From assembly GCA_029858465.1 (NCBI GenBank), contig JAOUEZ010000006.1, positions 1 through 20,670 on the forward strand: DNA of 20,670 nt, given 5' to 3'. A program made the translations under genes and the position numbers. This DNA comes from Thermoplasmata archaeon. Lineage in GTDB: Archaea > Thermoplasmatota > Thermoplasmata > UBA10834 > DTMW01. A model generated the notes under the pieces. That model ran no database searches. It was given only the letters and a program-made list of their open reading frames with translations, and was not told the origin of the DNA. Shown here one piece after another: positions 10,501 through 15,081 of the stretch; the first letter of the stretch is position 1; each line of letters begins with the position of its first letter.

Positions 10501-11413
10501 AACCTTTGACCTCCAGATACTGACCGCTGTGCTTGGCCTTCAGTTTGAAATAGCCGTTGCTTGACTGCTCAATAATCCATAGCTCGTTGTCCTGCTCATC
10601 TATCGGACTTAGACGAGCTATCGCGCCATTGCTAAGACTCGCGTTCTCAATTCCTATGCAACCGTCTGTGTATTTTGAAACAAGAGAATAATATGCTGGT
10701 ATTTTTAGCTCTAGAAGGGGAGTGAGCCTCAAATCCTGCTTGGAATCATCAAGTTGCCTCATCGGCTCAACATCGTCATACGGCCAGTCCCAGGACTGAA
10801 TTGCAAGCTTGAGGTGCTCCGGATCTTCGGGCACAACCTGGAAATTGACATAAGTCGGGTTTCCACTCGTATTGATTTGGATGGTAAAGTTCGATTGAAC
10901 ATTAGTCCTCGAGAATGGTGAGATGTCTATCGCGTCATATACGCCGTCGCCGTCATTGTCAAAATCAAATGCATTCAATTTGCCATCGCTATCGATATCT
11001 GCAGGGACATTGTTTATCTCGAGAAAATCAGGAAGGTCGTCGCCATTCGTATCTGGATTTGTCGGATTCAAATCGTTCCAGACCTCGTAGGAATCGTTCA
11101 ACCTATCGAAGTCCGTATCATTGTTCATCGGATCTGTTCCGATGATGGACTCGATAGAATCTGGGAGGGTATCGTTATCCGAATCACGAGTGTCAGTGGT
11201 GACATTCATCAAATGTCTTACAAGTTCTGATAGATGCGATGCGGAAGTCGGATTTTCAAACGTCGGTATCTCGTATTGAACGGCATCCTCATCAGTCGCC
11301 TCCACGATTGTTGAATGAAGAGATGTCGATATCAGTATGACAATCGAAAACAGCACAACGATCCGGGTCAGTCTAGAGAAAATACTGCTCCCCCCGGCAA
11401 TAATAGATATCAC
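4580..11413 (-). CDS. Giant secreted multidomain protein: ricin-type lectin, fascin-like trefoil, hydrophobic hairpin, TSP3 calcium repeats, NHL propeller
   Basis: This 2277-residue protein has a GTG start and a signal-like helix (about 15-32). In order it shows TSP3 calcium motifs (77-165) and a ricin-B trefoil (about 240-376) with NELW, NQLW and SQLW spaced exactly 47 residues. A fascin-like trefoil (about 454-579) follows. A helical region leads to long hydrophobic segments (871-941). Next are TSP3 block 2 (1139-1273), an NHL propeller of about six blades (1285-1570) and TSP3 block 3 (1583-1830). The C-terminal part has an alpha/beta region (1838-1970), a PGF-pre-PGF-like domain (about 2035-2138) and a Ca-rich beta domain (2143-2254) with a WAPNHK motif. 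NxS/T sequons are common. No C-terminal anchor is seen. A role in calcium-dependent surface adhesion or membrane attack is inference; no enzyme motif was found. No Shine-Dalgarno precedes the GTG, so the exact N-terminus is uncertain. Confidence 0.95.
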   Translation of the reverse strand: MISIIAGGSSIFSRLTRIVVLFSIVILISTSLHSTIVEATDEDAVQYEIPTFENPTSASHLSELVRHLMNVTTDTRDSDNDTLPDSIESIIGTDPMNNDTDFDRLNDSYEVWNDLNPTNPDTNGDDLPDFLEINNVPADIDSDGKLNAFDFDNDGDGVYDAIDISPFSRTNVQSNFTIQINTSGNPTYVNFQVVPEDPEHLKLAIQSWDWPYDDVEPMRQLDDSKQDLRLTPLLELKIPAYYSLVSKYTDGCIGIENASLSNGAIARLSPIDEQDNELWIIEQSSNGYFKLKAKHSGQYLEVKGSSLDEDALAVQNPTTSLSNQLWKIEAAEDGYYKIISKNSDKCLEIGNLSQGLGSVIWQGAFNGEDSQLWKLSTLGNVIPQQPELSALGIIAGINKLFVPLYPVSENGKIVALGGKMYYPQSSPLNISLETRLLWFANGNTDEIPVKAMKGSNGLYLTVDPQGLLKANSTEVGDSQKLEWDNLAWNRWDIWPIGMLSMKAANGKYLSVGSDGSITATADKIGDSEKFITYYLKPLGIDKWVLRGYNNKYVTLQPDGTISSNGNSVGDAQKFEFKHLYYKENFITLAKYGESFSISGLIVEENYGTKVGLLYGQDIDNTMLVNMIMSYVFLRNSTTTLEEMPEILSEHNVSFDSDIRSFSHNHEAMLALTTEMIGEAIDNLPTGSILPIINAIEDSSASRSMDDIASGCVVSGNLLSFDVTSEPVIVTKSLKLPWVDTSSGESADTDDILSELRSWGAAKSLNPEDLETMIQLSIAWEAGESRVIRIGMSDFSFSAPEMPAVLTAISDYGINSFDILSRVIIGIYAVYKFVKASSVEKMGGAAWKVLRSVFQKVSISKVGIIGKLNRIGSALNIIGWIITGILAFYAFMAIAIELGGNFGLYVGGLYATMMIAYAVILFAITVLIPYVGWLIALAIAISDLMCELFGKGSWSQAIMEWIVDLFTDYRTRSEVELSIEDTSVEIDDFDNNGLTAGDKIIYSSRILGNVTLTEYGSTQDLTESYIRPTYTITAPLSSSSQTGNYRNLISVKTDDQSYKATLYDTGAWIIPGIGMINFPLIVGLSADYKTYYDEGYWVFGWEYDRESSSGTTQTDPSTMYMDVMPKNLTDFIGWKEISCNDFDGDGIDDDDESYISDKWKWDSDGDGLNDKYERDIGTNEHNFDSDYDGLNDRTEVRLRTDSYNSDTDGDNISDYLETIGWLIQFNYSNESFVWRVDSDPFSKDTDGDGIEDQMEYWSNLNPRSNDTNGDGINDVANPRTFPTLEMVAQWGSEGTGEGQFKGPYGIAVDSNGYVYVTDTGNHRVQKFDSDGNFILEWGSAGTGNGQFKYPVSVAVGPQGFVYVCEAENCRIQIFTSDGVYLGKWGSMSGSNPNPYAPPGTFLTPYGMTVDSQGYVYVADLGNLRIQKFNAYGGFITYWLLRGAGSYPEGPYCYNLAVKNGLVYVVEYHPSMAIQVFTTNGVFVKYIKASSPQIPFSPIGVDADDAGNLFVTDWQADCVWKVDQNGMPIYIYGVHYGEEQFDNPWKPTLSSDGYLYVSDASNDRILKFRETLAVEPPLIDDNVTDRDEDGLDDDVETQGWDIPVKNSTGTFNIHVTSEILLVDTDFDGLTDFEEYQIGSNPRRADTDDDGLSDLEERPIGTFSNDCDTDGDGLDDYIETQFKSDPLRNDTDGEGLLDAIEFNIGTNPNKNDTDGDGLTDYYEYIMGYDPLHADSDGDFLFDKEESERGTEPQNPDNDGDGLKDGLEIMIGTDPFNYDTDGDMLSDGEEYNIGTNPLSVDTDGDGLTDYEEVMRGTDPLKADTDRDGIPDSDETNISLPSGAEVIVVADIDPTAGKFAEDLGSLANVTLVSPEELLLNHLDARYIVLVGRPGAGNSTVGNLMFDLLKDMPDVLAYMQTSDDYRIAVRYGVWESKQTVVLLSNPYPSDHFRILNILEELDVTIFSNAAILNYAAPSNFFSTDIIDVVRATDSEIAFGIEEQRSLILSIEKFNATTTPNELNKSAGLGKYELAVGRYVAIDIFNETSSIKPNMTNGAMLKIYYTLSDIDRTGDGDTDDFDDLNETTLSIYYLNESLGIWTKLDEGLSWVVKTGVNTEDVSVYGKEYAGYVYAYISHLSFFGLAGLPNNRPPDISDAHPSIEYLWAPNHKFVDVFIEGVVDPDGDPIYITILNITSDEPTLSPESGGKKHSPDAYGIGTSIASLRAERDENSNGRVYVIHFLASDGRGGEAVGSVTVCVPHDKRGGGYSCIDDGQYYDATVIN
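5924..6667 (-). repeat. TSP3 calcium-repeat array with 66-bp period inside the giant gene
   Basis: Residues 1583-1830 hold eleven DxDxDGxxD motifs. From 1621 to 1819 ten of them fall at exact 22-residue steps (1621, 1643, 1665 and so on), of the form DTDGDGLTDYEE followed by GTDPL. The DNA repeat unit is 66 bp. Such repeats bind many calcium ions and form a stiff rod. Confidence 0.85.
7595..7999 (-). repeat. Second TSP3 calcium-repeat block inside the giant gene
   Basis: Residues 1139-1273 carry six DxDxDG-type motifs, mostly at 22-residue steps. One 38-residue step (1205 to 1243) holds a longer module with ETIGW and a SDPF before the next motif. The same long module opens block 3. Confidence 0.75.
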
Positions 11414-11520
11414 ATGATATTATGATTTTCATTGCCAGAGTGTTATCAAATTCGATAAATTAATTCAAAGACAGTAACGAATTCAAAAAGACCTGGTAAA
11501 TAAAGTTGCAAAATATCAAG

Positions 11521-11614
11521 GCGGGCTCGGTGGGATTCGAACCCACCAAAGATACTGGCTGACCTCGTCGACGTACAGAAATTGGGCATTCGAACCCGGT
11601 GATTAGCCTAGGCT
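11521..11614 (-). repeat. tRNA-like 94-bp direct repeat, copy 1
   Basis: This copy matches 12734-12827 at 93 of 94 positions (mismatch at 11609). On the minus strand it ends in a perfect T arm, GTGGG-TTCGAAT-CCCAC, followed by an acceptor 3' strand CGAGCCC and a discriminator G. An upstream GGGTTCG can pair with that acceptor strand over all seven positions with one G-U, giving a 76-nt tRNA-sized unit (11597 to 11522). I could not fold convincing D or anticodon arms in the middle, and no full CCA is encoded. It could be a tRNA remnant, an attachment-site duplication or an unusual processed tRNA. Confidence 0.8.
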
Positions 11615-11962
11615 TTTATCCATCCGTCTCAAACTCCCATTAGAACCTTGAAATATAATTGACATCAATAGTTGATATCGCGAATCGCCTCTGAGCGATT
11701 CTTTGGGAGGAATATTGCGCCTTCGCCAATCATCTCCTTCCTTTGGGAAGACTTTCAATCCAAGTCTTAGGTATTGTCCATGTGAATTTCTATGGATTTT
11801 CGGCTCGATAATCCTAAAGGATTCTTCACATAACTGGTCGGTTTGCCCAGTGGAGGTACGCAAATGGCGTATAATGCAATAAGCGTTGCAATCGATCAAT
11901 TGAGAAAGATTTCGATAGGCCGACCTGACAAAGTCCAGATCTTCGATCTTTACCTTGATCGA
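11615..11962. other. Non-coding stretch between repeat copy 1 and the GNAT gene
   Basis: No convincing long gene lies here. It contains a hairpin GAATCGC-6-GCGATTC (11682-11701), a short inverted repeat AATCCT-2-AGGATT near 11810-11823, and the beginning of the small plus-strand ORF at 11864. A minus-strand frame of 98 codons runs through the repeat but has no recognisable protein and looks accidental. Confidence 0.4.
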
Positions 11963-12055
11963 TCAGTCTTGAGTAGAAAAAGTATCTTTTTGAACCGTAT
12001 CTTTCAGATTGAGATGATATATCATCCCAGTCACTTTCTTATTGTAATAAAATGA
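11864..12055 (+). CDS. Possible small protein with strong ribosome site, perhaps a truncated gene
   Basis: The ATG is preceded by GGAGGT with a 6-nt spacer, one of the best Shine-Dalgarno matches in the window. The 63-residue product starts MAYNAISVAIDQLRKISIGR and has a plausible helical, balanced composition for about 33 residues. The rest overlaps the 3' end of the GNAT gene on the opposite strand and looks less protein-like. This fits a real gene whose 3' part was replaced when the GNAT segment arrived. I recognise no family, so the call is tentative. Confidence 0.35.
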   Translation: MAYNAISVAIDQLRKISIGRPDKVQIFDLYLDRSVLSRKSIFLNRIFQIEMIYHPSHFLIVIK

Positions 12056-12655
12056 TGTTCCGTTATCTTTGAATGTGTTGACTTTTTTAAAACCATATTT
12101 TTCGTAGAATCTCCAATTGCTTCCTGTGTTTTCAGTGTATAAAGAAATCGAGGTAGCCCCTTGCATTATTGCATCTTTGACGAATCTATCCATTAGTCCT
12201 TTTCCAGCTCCTTTGCCTTTATACTCTGGATCGACAAGGAACAAATCGACGTATGCATCACTCCTTGGGTTATTCAGAGCGACTTTTATTTCAGTGAGGA
12301 TGAACCTAAGAAATGTCATGGCTCTGTTTCCAGATTCCTTTAGGCTCCCAGTCAACATCATTCTGGAGAACATAGATAATTCTGTCAATAACGAAGTGAA
12401 AGCGAAAGATCTTTTCGATCCTGGCCTTATCTCGCCATAAAGCATTCCAATTACTTTGCCTCCCTTGGACTCGCAAGCGACTTCGGCCCAATTCGAATTC
12501 TCGACCGAAATCTCCACATATGATTGGATCAACATTCTCTTTTCCGCTTTGACTGCGACCCAGTCAGGAACCGGCCACGTGCTTTGAGTGATCTCTGTGC
12601 AACGCGAAGCATCTTCTGGGACATACTTGCGGAATATGAATTGATGCGATTCCAT
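11963..12655 (-). CDS. GNAT family N-acetyltransferase
   Basis: This 230-residue protein has the acetyl-CoA site of GNAT enzymes: VDLFLVDPEYKGKGAGKGLM (about 136-155), where the K-G-K-G-A-G loop is the Q/RxxGxG/A motif. The closing YTENTGSNWRFYEKYGFKK (about 173-191) is the usual motif B end. GNAT enzymes move an acetyl group from acetyl-CoA to an amine; the acceptor here cannot be told. An insert of about 45 residues (82-126) sits before motif A. The gene is AT-rich (12061-12120 has 18 G+C of 60; the iorA segment 17041-17100 has 37 of 60). It is flanked by the two 94-bp tRNA-like repeats, which suggests transfer. Confidence 0.88.
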   Translation of the reverse strand: MESHQFIFRKYVPEDASRCTEITQSTWPVPDWVAVKAEKRMLIQSYVEISVENSNWAEVACESKGGKVIGMLYGEIRPGSKRSFAFTSLLTELSMFSRMMLTGSLKESGNRAMTFLRFILTEIKVALNNPRSDAYVDLFLVDPEYKGKGAGKGLMDRFVKDAIMQGATSISLYTENTGSNWRFYEKYGFKKVNTFKDNGTSFYYNKKVTGMIYHLNLKDTVQKDTFSTQD

Positions 12656-12733
12656 CTCATCCCTATTTGCGATTCACTTCGATAAGAGCCTATCGCTTCT
12701 CATCCTTTTTTGATTTTATCCAGTAAAAAGCTA

Positions 12734-12827
12734 GCGGGCTCGGTGGGATTCGAACCCACCAAAGATACTGGCTGACCTCGTCGACGTACAGAAATTGGGC
12801 ATTCGAACCCGGTGATTAGCCAAGGCT
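12734..12827 (-). repeat. tRNA-like 94-bp direct repeat, copy 2
   Basis: This is the same orientation and sequence as 11521-11614 apart from one base (12822). The 76-nt tRNA-like unit is 12810 to 12735. Its 3' end and downstream flank also resemble those of tRNA-Arg at 13592: both read GTGGGTTCGAATCCCACCG, then a GCCCGC, then CTTTT(T)ACTGG. A T-run after the unit could end transcription. Confidence 0.8.
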
Positions 12828-12834
12828 GACCGTC

Positions 12835-12853
12835 CATCGAGAAGGCTTCGATG
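12835..12853 (-). terminator. Hairpin downstream of the 4Fe-4S protein gene
   Basis: CATCGA-7-TCGATG forms a perfect six-pair stem 11 bases beyond the stop codon of the 4Fe-4S protein gene. There is no strong T-run directly after it, so it may act in mRNA 3' end formation or be incidental. Confidence 0.3.
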
Positions 12854-12863
12854 CAGAGGATTC

Positions 12864-13505
12864 TTAATCGGGCCTATTCTTCATCGATATCGCATCGTTC
12901 GGGCAAGCAGGAACGCAAACGCCGCAGCCGAAGCACTTCTCCTTTTCATACCTCAAGCATCCGTCCACCATGCTCCTCGCTTTGAAGTGGCACTTATCTA
13001 CACAGAGTCCGCAGTCGTCGCACTTATCGTCGTCTAGGGCGGCGATCATCTCAGACGAGATCACATAATCGCTGAACCCAAATTTCTGCATCGCGGCGAA
13101 AGAATGGCAGCAGCACGAGCAGCAGCTGCAGATGTACTGCGGCTCCTTCCCGCCGATGTCGTAATAGGTTACATGGATGAGCCCAGCCTCGTGCGCTCTC
13201 CTAATGGCATCGAGCGCCTGCTTCAGTGAGACTTCTTTCCCCCGTCCTTTCTCGATCTGCTCATCAGCTCCTTCGTTCATGTAGATACAGGTGTCAATTG
13301 GAGCGTTGCACCTCTTCACTCTAGTCCTGCATTCGCAGTCAATAATTGCGATCCTGTATGCCTTGCGTAGCAGCTTCTCGAAGTTGTCTAGACAAAGTAT
13401 CTTCTGCTTACCCTCGACGGTGAAGTTGACAGTGACGGTCACACCCCTCATCTCGGTGGTGTACTTCCTCACTTCCTCCTCTGGCCAGAATTCACCGTTT
13501 GACAT
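12864..13505 (-). CDS. Cysteine-rich 4Fe-4S ferredoxin-domain protein
   Basis: This 213-residue protein has two C-terminal ferredoxin motifs, C162-x2-C165-x2-C168-x3-C172 and C191-x2-C194-x2-C197-x3-C201-P, each expected to hold a [4Fe-4S] cluster. Upstream are DCECR (C57, C59) with C66 and C73, and a striking CSCCSCCC run (six cysteines within 126-133), so further metal or cluster binding is likely. Proteins with this CxCR...C...C plus CCxCC layout occur in strict anaerobes and are presumed electron carriers or redox enzymes of unknown reaction. No signal peptide or membrane helix is visible, so it should be cytoplasmic. It stands alone between tRNA-Arg and repeat copy 2. Confidence 0.9.
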   Translation of the reverse strand: MSNGEFWPEEEVRKYTTEMRGVTVTVNFTVEGKQKILCLDNFEKLLRKAYRIAIIDCECRTRVKRCNAPIDTCIYMNEGADEQIEKGRGKEVSLKQALDAIRRAHEAGLIHVTYYDIGGKEPQYICSCCSCCCHSFAAMQKFGFSDYVISSEMIAALDDDKCDDCGLCVDKCHFKARSMVDGCLRYEKEKCFGCGVCVPACPNDAISMKNRPD

Positions 13506-13591
13506 AAGTCCCTAACCTCGAAATAAAGCTCGCAGATATTAATCTTCTCAACACGGTTCATCGATTCTGCTCCTGTCCAGTAAAAGCAAGG

Positions 13592-13665
13592 CGGGCCCGG
13601 TGGGATTCGAACCCACGTCGTCGGCTCCGAAGGCCAAAAGGATATCCAAACTACCCCACGAGCCC
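13592..13665 (-). tRNA. tRNA-Arg (anticodon TCG)
   Basis: The 74-nt unit starts GGGCTCG, which pairs with CGGGCCC at the 3' end. The D loop contains TTTGG, the anticodon arm is TTGGC-CTTCGGA-GCCGA with anticodon TCG, and the T arm is GTGGG-TTCGAAT-CCCAC. The discriminator is G and CCA is not encoded. No intron is needed for a cloverleaf. Confidence 0.92.
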
Positions 13666-13767
13666 GTATTGTTCCGAATGTTGAATGAGAAGCCCTGCTA
13701 AAAGCATTTCCAGAGAATAAGGTGCCAAAGGCCTTATAGAACACATCGTTTTCAATAGCTGCTTAAT

Positions 13768-13959
13768 ATGGGAAAACATTTACAGCGATTGACCGATTGG
13801 GCATTTACTTCGGACAATAGATTCTATCTGCTATTCCTGATTGTAGCTGTCACTTTTTTCGGGATAATATCATCAGTCTGGATACTAGCTATCGGCGGCT
13901 TCACATCTTCCTTCATGTTCCTGCTTTTCTATTTGACGATACTCAGGCGGCGACCTTGA
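13768..13959 (+). CDS. Small two-helix membrane protein, unknown function
   Basis: This 63-residue protein has a polar N-terminus (about 1-18), hydrophobic helices near 19-42 and 44-59, and an RRRP end, so both termini may be cytoplasmic. A TATA-like CCTTATAG at 13732-13739 is about 30 bp before the ATG and there is no clear Shine-Dalgarno, fitting a near-leaderless transcript. It converges on the aldolase gene. No family is recognised. Confidence 0.6.
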   Translation: MGKHLQRLTDWAFTSDNRFYLLFLIVAVTFFGIISSVWILAIGGFTSSFMFLLFYLTILRRRP

Positions 13960-13974
13960 TTAAAAGCGTTAGAG

Positions 13975-14568
13975 CTAACGCGAACTCTTAAGAATGTGTC
14001 TTGCAAGATCTGTCTTGCAGAGATTCTCAAGTTCCTCCAACAGCAGAACCGCATCATTAGCATAATTGGAGACCACCACAACTCCGTGCCCTTCCAGTAG
14101 AATAGCATTGCTGCCTTCTCGAATCTTTTCTACTACCGCCTTCGCGAGCTCTTCGGAACCGGGCGACTTCAACCCGACCAGAGAGAATCTCAATCGCGAC
14201 GACTCGACGAACAATTGCTCAGGAAGCGTTTTTTCTGAGGCGTACGCCACGGCCATTGGTGGATGAGCATGTATGACCCAATTATTTCCCTGAGCGGCAG
14301 AATGAATTGCAATATGCATCGGGAGCTCTGCCGACGGCTTCGGGCCTTGTATTAGTTCTCCCGAAAGACTGACCACAGAGAGATCATTGACATCGAGTTC
14401 GGACAATGTCTTGTGCTGTTTGGATGGTGTTATGAGGATCCTCATATCTGGGAGACTGGTGCTTATGTTCCCTCCAATCGATATCGTAAGGCCTTTTTCG
14501 CTGATCTTCTTCGCGAGAGAAACAAGAGTCACTCGGGGGTCTGTCATATCCAATTCTAGATGAGTCAA
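13975..14568 (-). CDS. Class II aldolase/adducin family protein (fuculose-phosphate aldolase-like)
   Basis: This 197-residue protein has the zinc-aldolase signature: GGNIS (about 32), TPSK (47), PSAELPMH with E81, HAHPP with H100 and H102, and EGHGVVVV with H161. The E/H/H/H set would bind Zn(II) for retro-aldol cleavage or decarboxylation-type chemistry on a phosphorylated sugar or related hydroxy-acid. The TTG at 14568 directly abuts the leuD stop and has AAGGAT about 9 nt upstream. An ATG at 14547 is a reasonable alternative start that leaves the domain complete. Its coupling to the LeuCD-type subunits suggests one pathway, but the substrate is unknown. Confidence 0.9.
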   Translation of the reverse strand: MTHLELDMTDPRVTLVSLAKKISEKGLTISIGGNISTSLPDMRILITPSKQHKTLSELDVNDLSVVSLSGELIQGPKPSAELPMHIAIHSAAQGNNWVIHAHPPMAVAYASEKTLPEQLFVESSRLRFSLVGLKSPGSEELAKAVVEKIREGSNAILLEGHGVVVVSNYANDAVLLLEELENLCKTDLARHILKSSR

Positions 14569-15081
14569 TCAATTATTATCCTTTGTTTTGTTCGATAGTT
14601 CCGACCTAAGGAGATTGACCAGTCCGCCAGCCTTGAATATCTCAGCAATAATCGGGGACAGCTTCTTGATTTCAAGACTATTCTTTTCGTCTTCCTTTTT
14701 AAAAATCCTGTTATGCTCGATATCAATGCAGACTTCGTCTCCCTTATCGAACTTCTTCGAGCAACCGGGGCATGTTATGACTAATATGCCTTGATTCACT
14801 GCATTTCTGAAGAAAATCCTCCCAAAGGATTCTGCTATTACAGCTTGAACGCCTGCAGCTTTAAGGGCGATAGCCGCTTGCTCCCTGCTCGATCCTATTC
14901 CAAAATTCCTCCCCGCAATCACGATATCCCCCTTGGAAACACTAGAGGCGAATGCGGGGTCTGCTCCTTCCATGACATGTTTCGAGAGAAAATCTGCAGA
15001 ATAGTTGTCAAGATATCTGCCTGGGATGATCATGTCGGTGTCTATATTATCCCCGAACCTCCAGACCTTTCCGCATATCAT
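14569..15081 (-). CDS. leuD: 3-isopropylmalate/homoaconitate-type dehydratase, small subunit
   Basis: This 170-residue swivel-domain subunit is of normal length for LeuD/HacB. It shows NIDTDMIIPGRYLDNY (about 12-27), GRNFGIGSSREQAAIALKAA (57-76), and AESFGRIFFRNAVNQGI (83-99). It pairs with the large subunit to isomerise a hydroxy-dicarboxylate by dehydration and rehydration. The substrate loop reads YLDN, whereas as I recall methanogen homoaconitase has YLRT and isopropylmalate isomerase YLVY, so substrate choice cannot be assumed. A CPGC pair at 104-107 is visible. Its ATG overlaps the large-subunit stop (ATGA), a sign of translational coupling. The symbol marks the family, not proven leucine synthesis. 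Confidence 0.93.
   Translation of the reverse strand: MICGKVWRFGDNIDTDMIIPGRYLDNYSADFLSKHVMEGADPAFASSVSKGDIVIAGRNFGIGSSREQAAIALKAAGVQAVIAESFGRIFFRNAVNQGILVITCPGCSKKFDKGDEVCIDIEHNRIFKKEDEKNSLEIKKLSPIIAEIFKAGGLVNLLRSELSNKTKDNN

Noticed and set aside
11522..11597. Ordinary functional tRNA call for the repeat
   Set aside because: No D stem-loop with GG and no 5-7-5 anticodon arm can be formed, so it is listed as tRNA-like only.
11603..11899. 98-codon minus-strand frame
   Set aside because: It reads into tRNA-like repeat copy 1, has no ribosome site and no recognisable sequence.
13469..13744. 91-codon minus-strand frame crossing tRNA-Arg
   Set aside because: It contains the WVRIPPGP-type peptide that arises from translating a tRNA gene, a known artefact.
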